The notes beneath the pieces are model-generated. The model was given only the letters and a program-made list of their open reading frames with translations, made no database searches and was not told the origin of the DNA. DNA of 64,000 nucleotides from Oikopleura dioica. Lineage: Eukaryota; Chordata; Appendicularia; Copelata; Oikopleuridae. Within the stretch, counting starts at the first letter, position 1. Each line of letters begins with the position of its first letter. The stretch spans positions 5,960,501-6,024,500 of the forward strand of contig OU015568.1 of NCBI GenBank assembly GCA_907165135.1. Direction: 5' to 3'. This document shows, piece by piece, positions 49,547 through 58,739 of the stretch. The position numbers and the translations under genes are program-made.

Positions 49547-52500
49547 TTAGTCGTATGACTGACCCGAGTTTGTGCCGATGTTTAGAGGTTCGACGGGCCT
49601 CGTTTCACGGTGTGCTCGTTTTGTATGTTTCGGGAGATGAGCTGCTCCAACTTCGGTTAAAGTCGCATTCGGATCGGCGCCGGCTGAGTATTGACGATCT
49701 GGTGAAGACTTTGGACGGGTTCTTTTCTTGCTGTTTTCAGTTGCTGAGCCCTCAACTACTGTTGAATTATGTTTATCGACTGACATATGGCTATTGTCGG
49801 GCGCAGCAACCTCCGAAATCACTGTAGCATCAGCTGACATGTCCTCGGCAGTTTCATAAAGAGTACCACCAGAGTACCAGCGATCTGACGGCTCGGCTGG
49901 AGCTACCGACGAGTCCAAAATAGATGTAGCGGTTGTATCTCCCAGATTTTCCATGTCCAATCGGCGTCTACTTTCCAAAATAGGTGATAGAGATGATCTT
50001 GGCGGTTTTTCCATAGCAACCATCGGAGTCGACGCGACCTGAGAAGATTTCCTCCCCCCATGCGACTTCGACCCGGACTTTTCCATCGGTTTGGAAGTAG
50101 GAACAGGCGATTTTTGTGGGACTTTCGACTTAACGATTTCGGTTAAATGTGGGAATACGTACTCGGCCTCGTAGTAATCAATCCAGCGTAAGTCGTGATT
50201 TCGTTCTGCGGCGTGAACCACGTGTTCTCGATGGATGAAATCACGTTGTCCTTTTTTATCTTCGACCATGACGACCCAGTCGTTGCTCGAAACGGCTTTC
50301 AGGGGACCTACCCAGCGTTCCTTCTTGCTTTTAGCGTCGGTCAGGTTTTCTCGCTTAATGTACACGACAGCGCCAGCGGGGATTGGTCTCGGCTTAGGCT
50401 CGTTTTTCAGCCTGTGCTCCATGGCTCGGTCAGCAGCTTCCATCGCAGTTTTCACAATGGCTTCCGCCGATTTCGCTAAAGCTCCCACATTGAGACCAAA
50501 CACCTGAGGTGTTTCCGCTGTCATTTCTGCGCCAGTAGAGTGGGTGAAAGTACTTTTTCGGCCAAACCAAACTTCTCGCGGTGAAATTTTCGTGCTTTTG
50601 TTTTTCACACTATTGAGCGCGCGCATCACGTGGGGAACGCAGTCGGCCCAAGTTTTTCGACCGGAAGATGAGTTGACCATGCAGAATAGACTGTTTTTGA
50701 TAGTCCGATTCGCTCTTTCTGCGAAAGCGTTTGATTGAGGGTGAAATGCGGTACTTATTGTATGTTTTATCTGGTTAAGCTTACACATTTCGTCAATCAC
50801 GCTTGCGCAGAAGTGGGTACCTCTGTCACTGTGTAGATGTTTCGGCAAGAAATCCATGGGAAGGAAGACCTTGTAGATGAGCGCTTTTGCGGCGCAGATA
50901 GCAGTGTCGGACCGTGTCGGAATGCACCAAGTGTAGCGAGAGAAAGTGTCCGCCACCACCAAATAATACTTGAATCCGCCAGCGGGAGGCATACAAGCGA
51001 AATCGATCTGAATCGATTCGCCAGCTGTTTTTCCACGACGAAGGGTTCCAAGTGGCGGTTTGGTACGAGTTCCAGCAGATCCTTTTCTGCGTAGGCAAGG
51101 GACGCAGCTGTGGACGTAGTTAGAAACATCGTCTTGAAATGAAGGCCACCAAACGTCCTCTAATCGCTCTAAAGTCCGCGGCTCGCCCAGATGACCGGAC
51201 AAGTCGTGAGCTAGAAAGAGAAAGTGACTTTTTACCGCTTCCGGTACCACCGCCCGCGCGCCAGATTTGAATTGACACATCAAGCACCCGGTAGTGTTAT
51301 CCAGGAACAGAGCTTTTTCCATCTTGAGTAGAGACGATTGTCGGTGGTCGGAGTCCTTCACCAGCGATTTTATGTCCAGTGGCTCCTTACCAGATTCCAG
51401 AAAAGTGATGATTGCACTCAGAGCAGAGTCCTCCCTTTGATAGTCCAGAATGTTATTATAATTCGCTGACACCAACGGAATCTCCATTGGCGCCGCGATA
51501 GCCTTGACGTTTACCTTATGTATCTTCACCTCTGATAAAGTGATTTTCTCCGGAAACTGATTTTCGTTCCAGAAAGGGACGAAGACACGTACTGGTGAAT
51601 TCTTGTCGATTTCGTACTCGCGACCAACGGGAAACTCGGAGTCGTATCCAAGTGATTTGTCGTCCTCGCCAGGTCTGCGGCTCATAAAGTCGGCGAATTG
51701 ATTTTCTGATCCCTTGATGTAGACAATGTGAAAATCGAATTCTTCCAATCGGCTTTGCCATCGGCTTATTTTAGAATTCTTGAACTTCTTTTTGTGTAGG
51801 AAGATCAAAGATCGGTGGTCTGTGTGAATCTGAAAGAATCTACCTTTCAGGAGCTTTTCCAGTCGCTCGCAGCACCAGACAATGCTAAACATTTCCTTTT
51901 CTGAAGTGTTCCATTTTCTTTCAGCTTTGTTGAAGGTGTGGGAAATCGCGCTTACTAGGTGCACTCTCCCGCCATACTCTTGTAGCAGGACGCCACCCGC
52001 TGCGTACAGGCTCGCGTCTGTGTAGAGATGAAAAGACTCGTCAAAGTTAGGAAAACTTATGACTGGAGTCTCGGAGAGTCGTCGTTGAATTTCCTTGAGC
52101 GCCAAATCCGCTTCTTTGGTCCACTTGAAACAATTTGTTTCGTTCGCCGAATTTCGAACATCGTTTATGGGCTTCATTCTGCTCGAGAAGCAACCGGATG
52201 AAATAGCTTCGCCCATTTTCGTTTCTAGAAAACCTCGGATCCAATTCAATGACCCGATTAATGAAGCTAACTCCTTTTGGGAGCGTGGGGGTTTCATCTG
52301 ACGAAGAGCGGAGACTTGCGCAGGGTCCGGTTTGATTCCATCTTCGTTGATGATTCGGCCCAAAAAGTGAGCTTCGGATTGTAGGAAAGAGCACTTTTCG
52401 CCCTTGAGTTTAGCGTTAAACTTGCGGAGCGCGATGAATAGGTTTCGGAGAGTGTTGTAATAGCAGCTGAAAGTCTTCCCAAAACACACTATGTCATCGA

Positions 52501-54700
52501 TATAAGAAAGCATCTTTTTCCTGGTGGGGCTTGAGTCGAGAATTGTGTTTACGACGCGCGAGAATATATTCCCCGAGCATCGATAACCGAATGGTAGTCT
52601 GCAGAAGGCGTAAGATTTCCCACCCCACTGGAAGGAAGTCTTGTACCTGTCGCTTTTCTTTACAGGGCACTGCCAATATCCACTTCGTAGATCAACTGTG
52701 GCGAAAAACTTATTGCCCGGTCCAATGTTCGCGATCGTATCCTCCATGCTTGGGAGATGGTAAGGGTCGGATTTGTCGGAAAGGCATTTGTTCAGGCTGT
52801 TTTTGTAGTTGATGCAGAAGCGCATTTCCCCAGATTTCTTAGGAATAGGCAATACCGGGCTGTTAAACCCTTTCTGGTCCTTGATCTCTTCTATTATTTT
52901 CGTTTCGAGCAGTTCAGAGATGTGATCGCTGACCTGACCATGAAAAGCTTGCGGAATCGGGTGTTGACTGATGTTTCGACTCGTACCATCAGTCGGGATT
53001 TCGATCTCGAACGGGAATTCACCCATTTTTTGACCGTCGCAGCCGAATCTGTCGTCGAATTCCAAACACAGCTCGGCGACCATCTTCTTTTGCCCCGGGT
53101 CTGCGTCTGCTGGTAGGGTAATTCCGAGTTTTTGCTTCGCTAGCTGAATGGGGCACCTGACTGCGTTCTTGTTCGGTGCGTCCAGCTTTGGGACTTCTCG
53201 TGGTGGTTGAGTGCGGGACCGATCGCTGTCTTTGACCGTTGATCTAGTCGTCAAGTATTTCTTGATTTTGGTCCGCTTCACTCCGTCCAGCTTCACCACT
53301 TGAGTCTCAGTTTGTGTGAAGGCTTCGTTGTAGCAAAATGAGAGAGTACGATTCTTATTGTCGACTGTGAAGCTGTCCGTCATCGCATTCTCTAGTATAT
53401 CGCGGCCCAGTAGACTTGGGTATTTACTGCCTGGCATAATGGTGAGATTCAGGGAGAATGCAGGGCCACCATTGAATGATAAGCGGCAGGGAAGGATACC
53501 CATCGGCTGCTCGGCGGGAATATTTGGGCTGAAACCGGTGACCTTGAAGGGACAGGGCTTCAGCATCTGGAGAAATTCGTCGGGAACGTAAGCAGCGGAC
53601 AGACAGGAGGACTCGGCTCCGCTGTCGACTTCCATCGATACGTCAAAACTTTTAGAGCCCGTAATGATGGTAGCCGAAGCGAAATAAGCCTTTCCTGGTC
53701 GCTTCTTCTTCACTGTGTAAAAGTGAACGTCGAATGGTTGGAAATCTTCAACGTTCTTAGTCGTATTTATCTTCTTGGATTCTGGTTGTTTATCGTCTTT
53801 CCCATCCTTAGAATCGTTGCTGGCGCGCTTAGCATTCTTCTTCTTTTTGTTCTTATTTCTGTTGAAGTGCTGGGAGACGGTCGCGCTGTCAACTCGATTC
53901 TGTCTTGTGGATTGGGCGAGACGGCAGAGTTCGTTGATATCGTAAACTTTTGATAGGCTTGGAAGGATTGCGTTGAAAACGTCTGGTTCTTCTTTCCTAA
54001 GATTCAAGTACAGCATCATCGTCGAGAATATGTCAAATATTTCATCGACCCCGGCGTCGGCTGACTTCTCTTGTCGGTAAGAGTTCAAAGTCGCTTGCTT
54101 CGCCTCGTTCATCTTTTGCAAGACGTTGGCGGTGTAGTGTGCAAACGGCTTCGAATGGTCGTATTCGACGTCGAAAACTTCGCTTAGCTTCAGTAAGTAG
54201 TGACTCTTCGCGGCGAATGATTTCTCTAGCAGCGCCTTGGCCGATTTCCAGTCTTGACAATTCAGAAATTCGGTTCCAAGTGAGCGTTCGATGTTCAAGT
54301 CGAAGTGGCTGTACACTGCTGCGATGAAAGGCTGTTCACGTGAAGGTCTGTCGCGGACGTAGGCGCGGTGATAAATGTCGGCTCTGCCCAAGAAGGTGTT
54401 GAAAGATGTGTTGCATGCGGCGTCCAGCTTCGGCAAGTCTTGGACGTGACGAGACCAGGTAGTGGCCACCCATGCTTCTTCTCTCATTGTCGCATTCGTA
54501 GAGTCTTTTCCTTGATCGAGCTCGCAGGTAAGAAGCGTTGTACTGAGCTGTTCTAATTTTACTCTGCTTTCTGTGATCAAGGGCTCTAGGCTTGGCTTTA
54601 GTGATTCGTCATTTCGCACTTGTTCTTCGAGGTAGTTTACTCGATCGTTTATGCTTCTTATTTCGGTGACGGTTTCTAGCAGTGATTTGTTCGCCGCCAT
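49547..54700 (-). CDS. Retrotransposon gag-pol polyprotein (1,717 aa, single frame)
   Basis: The first about 300 residues are gag-like and helical, ending in a Lys/Asn-rich stretch instead of a CCHC zinc knuckle. Protease: MEVDSGAESSCLS. Reverse transcriptase: FFATVDLRSGYWQ, LPFGYRCSGNIFSR and the active-site SYIDDIVCF. RNase H: FHLYTDASLYAAGG. Integrase: zinc-binding HDLSGHLGEPRTLER with CVPCLRRKG, then the DDE core (IDFACMPP, HSDRGTHFCASV, the last acidic residue in AERANRTIK). The C-terminal about 330 residues are Ser/Pro/Thr-rich without a clear chromodomain. No stop or frameshift separates gag and pol, and no break was found. Confidence 0.95.
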   Translation of the reverse strand: MAANKSLLETVTEIRSINDRVNYLEEQVRNDESLKPSLEPLITESRVKLEQLSTTLLTCELDQGKDSTNATMREEAWVATTWSRHVQDLPKLDAACNTSFNTFLGRADIYHRAYVRDRPSREQPFIAAVYSHFDLNIERSLGTEFLNCQDWKSAKALLEKSFAAKSHYLLKLSEVFDVEYDHSKPFAHYTANVLQKMNEAKQATLNSYRQEKSADAGVDEIFDIFSTMMLYLNLRKEEPDVFNAILPSLSKVYDINELCRLAQSTRQNRVDSATVSQHFNRNKNKKKKNAKRASNDSKDGKDDKQPESKKINTTKNVEDFQPFDVHFYTVKKKRPGKAYFASATIITGSKSFDVSMEVDSGAESSCLSAAYVPDEFLQMLKPCPFKVTGFSPNIPAEQPMGILPCRLSFNGGPAFSLNLTIMPGSKYPSLLGRDILENAMTDSFTVDNKNRTLSFCYNEAFTQTETQVVKLDGVKRTKIKKYLTTRSTVKDSDRSRTQPPREVPKLDAPNKNAVRCPIQLAKQKLGITLPADADPGQKKMVAELCLEFDDRFGCDGQKMGEFPFEIEIPTDGTSRNISQHPIPQAFHGQVSDHISELLETKIIEEIKDQKGFNSPVLPIPKKSGEMRFCINYKNSLNKCLSDKSDPYHLPSMEDTIANIGPGNKFFATVDLRSGYWQCPVKKSDRYKTSFQWGGKSYAFCRLPFGYRCSGNIFSRVVNTILDSSPTRKKMLSYIDDIVCFGKTFSCYYNTLRNLFIALRKFNAKLKGEKCSFLQSEAHFLGRIINEDGIKPDPAQVSALRQMKPPRSQKELASLIGSLNWIRGFLETKMGEAISSGCFSSRMKPINDVRNSANETNCFKWTKEADLALKEIQRRLSETPVISFPNFDESFHLYTDASLYAAGGVLLQEYGGRVHLVSAISHTFNKAERKWNTSEKEMFSIVWCCERLEKLLKGRFFQIHTDHRSLIFLHKKKFKNSKISRWQSRLEEFDFHIVYIKGSENQFADFMSRRPGEDDKSLGYDSEFPVGREYEIDKNSPVRVFVPFWNENQFPEKITLSEVKIHKVNVKAIAAPMEIPLVSANYNNILDYQREDSALSAIITFLESGKEPLDIKSLVKDSDHRQSSLLKMEKALFLDNTTGCLMCQFKSGARAVVPEAVKSHFLFLAHDLSGHLGEPRTLERLEDVWWPSFQDDVSNYVHSCVPCLRRKGSAGTRTKPPLGTLRRGKTAGESIQIDFACMPPAGGFKYYLVVADTFSRYTWCIPTRSDTAICAAKALIYKVFLPMDFLPKHLHSDRGTHFCASVIDEMCKLNQIKHTISTAFHPQSNAFAERANRTIKNSLFCMVNSSSGRKTWADCVPHVMRALNSVKNKSTKISPREVWFGRKSTFTHSTGAEMTAETPQVFGLNVGALAKSAEAIVKTAMEAADRAMEHRLKNEPKPRPIPAGAVVYIKRENLTDAKSKKERWVGPLKAVSSNDWVVMVEDKKGQRDFIHREHVVHAAERNHDLRWIDYYEAEYVFPHLTEIVKSKVPQKSPVPTSKPMEKSGSKSHGGRKSSQVASTPMVAMEKPPRSSLSPILESRRRLDMENLGDTTATSILDSSVAPAEPSDRWYSGGTLYETAEDMSADATVISEVAAPDNSHMSVDKHNSTVVEGSATENSKKRTRPKSSPDRQYSAGADPNATLTEVGAAHLPKHTKRAHRETRPVEPLNIGTNSGQSYD

Positions 54701-55198
54701 AGCTCGAAATATATCGGCAGTAAGGGTTTATGGGCCTTGGATTACCTTTCAGGCCCTCAGAAAATACTGCGACTAAAAGTCGCAATATGATGAGCTGAGG
54801 TGCCTTTTGCGCAAACGCCCGACGATTTCTCTGTCCAGCGATTGTCGAAATTTCAAGGTCTGGTCCAAGGGTCGATTCTTCGTAAACTTCTCTCGATTTT
54901 TGGTGAAAAGTGGCGAAAGAATTATGTTTTTCTCAGTATTTTAGGTTTTCCCCGGCGTGCGTGCGTGGTTGCGTGGGCGCGACTTTGGGCGCGTGGGTCG
55001 TGGTGGCGCTCGTGCGGTGGCGCTCGCTCGGGGTGGTGTTGGTGTGGTGCGGCGCGGAAAATTCTCTGAGTGGAGTTTCTCCGGCGGCGCGGTGGCGGTT
55101 GGTGATTCGGTTCCCCTCGACTCCGCTGACGGCCAATCAGCGTCCAAGTTGCGAAACTTCGGTTGTCGATGGCGGAAAAATTTATCTTTTCTCCAACG

Positions 55199-55215
55199 GG
55201 ACTACTCTGACACCA
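55199..55215 (-). other. Primer-binding site
   Basis: On the element strand tggtgtcagagtagtcc starts one base after the 5' LTR. tggtgtcag complements the 3' end of a tRNA closing in CTGACA-CCA, as in many tRNA-Leu; the isoacceptor was not confirmed. Confidence 0.6.
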
Positions 55216-55216
55216 C

Positions 55217-55471
55217 TGAAGGGATCCTAGCTTCTGCTGAATCTCCCACTTCTAGCGTAGTTTGCCTGCTCTCTATATCTGGACGAAGGAAGAAAACGAG
55301 TAAAGTATCTTTGACGTCTGTATTTCGAGCTGGAGTAAAATAGAGGTTAATTCACGAACTGCGAGAATTACCGAATGAAGAGAAATACACGGCGGCGACC
55401 GAGCAAAGCTCGATCTAGATAAGCAAGTGACCTTAGGGGACGAGGGAGTCTAACGAATCTAAGATCCCAAT
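55217..55471 (-). repeat. 5' LTR
   Basis: 255 bp, appears base-for-base identical to 48982-49236. Leader DNA between it and the gag start (54701-55216) is GC-rich. Confidence 0.93.
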
Positions 55472-55476
55472 AATTG
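55472..55476. repeat. Target-site duplication, right copy
   Basis: AATTG, matching 48977-48981. Confidence 0.85.
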
Positions 55477-56330
55477 CAAGAAAGACGTGCATACCCTTAG
55501 CTTTCCTGACTCGACGGAGTTTGCGTATATCGACAAACTGGGCAAGTGGAGTCTTCCTATTTTTTCAAACATTGAGAGTGGAAGGAATGATTGCAAAGAA
55601 CGGTTGAAACGGACTTCACCGACTCGTCCATTCGCTCCAAACAAATCGTACAAGCAGGCAGCTCGGTGAGATTCGGTAATGGCCAGCCTGCGCTTTCTCC
55701 AGCGTGAAGCAGTTCCACTTTTCCCACATACGTGATTTACGAAAACCTTTATAACTTTTTATGTGACGGCTTTTCTTTACCTTGGCAAGTTTCTTCTAAG
55801 AGCGAGTTGAATTTCTGCCCAGTAATTGAGTGATAAAAAGTATCGGCACTTTGTTACTCGTCGAATTTTAAGAGAACCATGTACTGATTCAGAGACTGGT
55901 CGCGCACGATCTTGATGTGTTCTATTTTCTTGTCGTAATTTCCGAGTGAACGGAGCAGATCCTGCGTGTCTAGATCCACTGGAACATGTAGGAGCAGGAG
56001 CATGTCGCTAGGCCTTCCTCCGTGATGTTGAAGCCGTAGTTTGTCTTGTACAAGTGAATCAGCCCTTGAACTGATTTAAAAGGAACTTGGGTTGGGAAAA
56101 GTTACCTTGGACAGATTCTATCGCAGCAAGACCGGACATGAACGGTTTTCGGTCGATGAGTTCGTTAGTCACTTTTTGCGATAGGTTCTGAGAGGGAAAA
56201 GATGTTGAAGATGAATTGCTTGAGTTTGAGTTACCTTGAGAGCGTCGGCGAAGGTAGATTCTACCTGAAAATCGACGGATTCGATTGAGTACTCGACGAA
56301 TTGCCGAGATCAACGCATTTCTTGGGATTT
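55477..56330 (-). pseudogene. BRAP: BRAP pseudogene, 5' half (up to the insertion)
   Basis: BRCA1-associated protein is a RING E3 ligase that dampens Ras-MAPK signalling. Seen in order on the minus strand: FVEYSIESVDF and GLIHLYKTN, then MLLLLHVPVDLDTQDLL and DQSLNQYMVLLKFDE (BRAP2 domain). Next comes the RING finger, LTELPACTICLERMDES, CNHSFHSQCLKK, EDSTCPVCR. Breaks: a frame change near 56015; TAA after KFDE; TAG exactly where the RING Trp after CLKK is expected; TAA between the RING and the UBP finger. Several are base substitutions, so not homopolymer errors. The reading continues beyond the LTR insertion at 48976. Confidence 0.82.
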
Positions 56331-56586
56331 TTCTCTGTCATTCGAGGACATGATATTGACTGCTGATTCTTTTCTACCTCGGCGGGCTTTCATAGGACTA
56401 GAAAGAAGCAAATGAAATGTGTGATGTGATAGAAACTTAAGTTGTTAGTTTCAAATCAGAAAATAAGAAAATGCATCTTCAAAACTTAACGGAAACTTAC
56501 TTATCAGAGCATTCTCGGAGACTAAATAATTATGAAACTGATAATTATCTAATAACCTGGAAGATAAATACTTTTTCTAAATAAAT

Positions 56587-57460
56587 TTACCTCAAATCAA
56601 AAGCGTCGTGCTGAAAACTCTCAAAAATAACGGCTCTTTCGATATTCTGCGCATTTTTGATTCCATGAAGAGGGTCGCATTTCACATCGTCCTCCACTTC
56701 TCCCTCCAAGTCTTCCAGATCTCCACGTCCGCCAAGCAACTCGCTCAACAAAATCGCCGTCTGGCCGTTTGTCCCAAAATAAATCGTGTCAGATTCAACT
56801 TCGCCGGAGGAGTCTTCTTCGAAATCATCTTCGCCGTCATCCAAAATTTCTAATTCTCATGGCAAGGTTGGCCTTTCTCTTTCGATGATTCCTTCCACAA
56901 AGCCGACGGAAAGCTCTCTTCTACCATCCTCAAGTTGATCGGCCAAAGGAGGACGCATCCAGTTGATTTCCTTCGAATGGCCGGCGCAGACGAGCGGGAG
57001 GATCCAGTACTCGATCGAGGTTATTTCTATCAACCTTTCTGAGTTTGAAAGGTGCTCCATTGTGAAGTCGATCGGCGCGCTTTTCGATAGTTGTTTCAGC
57101 TTCAGAAGGAGCTCATAGAGTAGCGTAAACCACGTTCCAGAGATCAGGATGCGAGTCTAAGTGGATCATTTGAAGCCTCTTTGCCCCCAATTGACATCGA
57201 CGGCGACATCCGCCGAAAGGGCCGAAACCGGCGCGAACTTCTCAACAAGAAGTGAATCCCAGCCAAGAACCTCTCCATTTCCTCCGCTTAAAATATCTGG
57301 CAGACCAGGAAACCAATTGGTGCATTTGCAATTCTGAAATTCGTACAAACAGCATGCAGCTTTTTCTGTACTGGCAAAGTTTTTACTTTTCAAAGAAATT
57401 TCGGAAAAGCCGCTTTGCGGCTTCTTTTGACTAAGGGGTAGTTCAGCTATAAATTTCAAC
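56587..57460 (-). pseudogene. UPF0489 (C5orf22)-like gene, probably broken
   Basis: Recognisable blocks: MIHLDSHPDLWN, then after a plausible GT-AG intron ITSIEYWILPLVCAGHSKEI and WMRPPLADQLEDGRRE, which follow the UPF0489 pattern (DSHPDL; WI-P-AGH; WL-P-WA-Q). A TGA at 56857-56859 interrupts the frame, which then stays open through an acidic stretch, EILDDGEDDFEED, to about 56587. The expected start is not found upstream, where a half foldback (57415-57485) lies. Either decayed or needing an unrecognised intron. Confidence 0.45.
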
Positions 57461-57708
57461 TGTTTCAGAACCTGACTCAGGAATTCTTGTTTTTTCGGAA
57501 AGGCGAGAGTTTGGAAAAAATATACTTTTACGCCTTGTCCTTTTTCAAGTCTTCAATTTTCTCCTTTTTACGAAAAAAGACTGAGGAGCATTTTAGTCGG
57601 AGCGAAAGAAAAAGCCGCAAAAATAGCCCACAGCTTCAAATAAAACATTTTATCTCGAAATAAAAAGCCAATTCTAGCAGCTGAACATCCCCCTTTTTCT
57701 CCGGAAAG

Positions 57709-57775
57709 TGACAGGAGTGGGATTCGAACCCACGTCCCGGAAAAATCCGCGCTCTGGCCGCTGAGCTACCCTGTT
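57709..57775 (-). tRNA. tRNA-like sequence with shortened anticodon arm
   Basis: Minus strand: box A taGCTCAGCGGccaGAGCg with a D-arm, and a perfect T-arm GTGGG TTCGAAT CCCAC (box B). The acceptor ends AACAGGG and TCCTGTC pair at five to six of seven positions. Between D- and T-arms only 17 nt remain (about 22 expected), so no standard 5-bp stem with 7-nt loop can form and no anticodon can be assigned. Outside it, ccggaaagtga and tcacttccgg extend the stem. No T-run follows for Pol III termination. Probably a tRNA pseudogene or tRNA-derived repeat. Confidence 0.5.
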
Positions 57776-58040
57776 TTATCACTTCCGGTGACAAAAAGGG
57801 ACTCTCTGCCGCTTGAATTCGGCTTTCTATTTTAGAATAACTGAGTCAGGGTCATTCAAAAGCTTTTTAAAGCTTTTTTCCGAATGATTCCCCCATTTTT
57901 TAAAAGAGCTCGTTCCAAGGATCAGGAATCGTAGTGGATCATTTTTGGATGAAGAAGAAACATTCCGAGTGCACTTCAACGACTCTCAATTCCATCTTTG
58001 GCATTCTAAAAACAATATTTTCAAAAACTTTCTCGAAAGT

Positions 58041-58440
58041 TCATTCTTCGTTCATTTCCGCTTCTTCTTCAGAACCGTCAGAAATCTCGATAAGGGAGTC
58101 TTCGTCCGAGTCTTGCTCCGACTCCGAGTCTGAGTTTGGAATGATCGCCCGCGAAGAAGACTCTTTTTCGAGGAAGGGCGGCGGACTGTGATTATTTTGG
58201 AATCGGCCTCGCTTTTCGAGCTCTTCTGAAAACTATTTCATAAAAATTTCATAGCAGAATTCGAACCTGTTTCGTGGAAGGAGTCGCGTCTCTTGATCAA
58301 ATTAACTTCCTTCATCAGCATTTTTCTTTCTGTTTTCCGATTTCGTGGCCGACCATGCTCTGCGCCTTGCTGTTGCCGTCGAAAAAGATCGTCGTCCCGA
58401 GCGTTCTTTCGTAGTTTCCTTTGCAAAAAATTATGTTGAC
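58041..58440 (-). CDS. Small basic protein with acidic tail
   Basis: Exon 58267 to about 58440 reads LQRKLRKNARDDDLFRRQQ, then KMLMKEVNLIKRRDSF. GT-AG splicing to exon 58041-58225 gives EELEKRGRFQNNHSPPPF and then a Ser/Asp/Glu-rich end (SDSESEQDSDEDS, SDGSEEEAEMNEE). The start is unsure; ATGs at 58321 and 58315 are in frame, but the frame is open further upstream. The layout suggests a nuclear or nucleolar protein. A CCAAT and CGCGCG palindrome cluster at about 58488-58508 may be its promoter. Confidence 0.5.
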
Positions 58441-58739
58441 TTGCTTTTCTCTGCTTCCTAAAGCTAAAATGTTTCGCTCCGCGCGCGGACCAATCAGCGC
58501 GCGCGGAGATTCCAAAAGCGAGAAAAAAGAGAAAAGCCGAAAAATGGTGCTAAGGGATGAAAATGAAGAAAACAGTGAACTAGAGAACAAGAAATAAAAA
58601 GAAGGGGTTTTCTTCACTGATTATTTTTGATCTGCACTCGATTGAATGTGAAATTACTGTAGCAAGCTAACTGAAGCGATCTTTAGAATAAGGCCCAATC
58701 GGCCATTTGTCTGATGAGCGGCTGAGATGAGCGTGGCTA

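Larger units (their letters stand above)
48982..55471 (-). mobile_element. Full-length Ty3/gypsy-type LTR retrotransposon
   Basis: 6,490 bp on the minus strand: 255-bp LTRs that I read as identical, a 5-bp target duplication, a primer-binding site, one long gag-pol frame and a purine tract before the 3' LTR. The order protease, reverse transcriptase, RNase H, integrase is the Ty3/gypsy order; appendicularian Tor elements are the likely group (inference). No envelope-like frame is seen in the 300 nt after pol. The intact frame and matching LTRs indicate a recent, possibly still mobile copy. It lies within a BRAP pseudogene. Confidence 0.95.

Noticed and set aside
48540-56330. BRAP as a live gene with reassigned stop codons
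   Set aside because: Intact genes in the same window use TAA, TAG and TGA as stops, and BRAP also has frame shifts and a 6.5-kb insertion.
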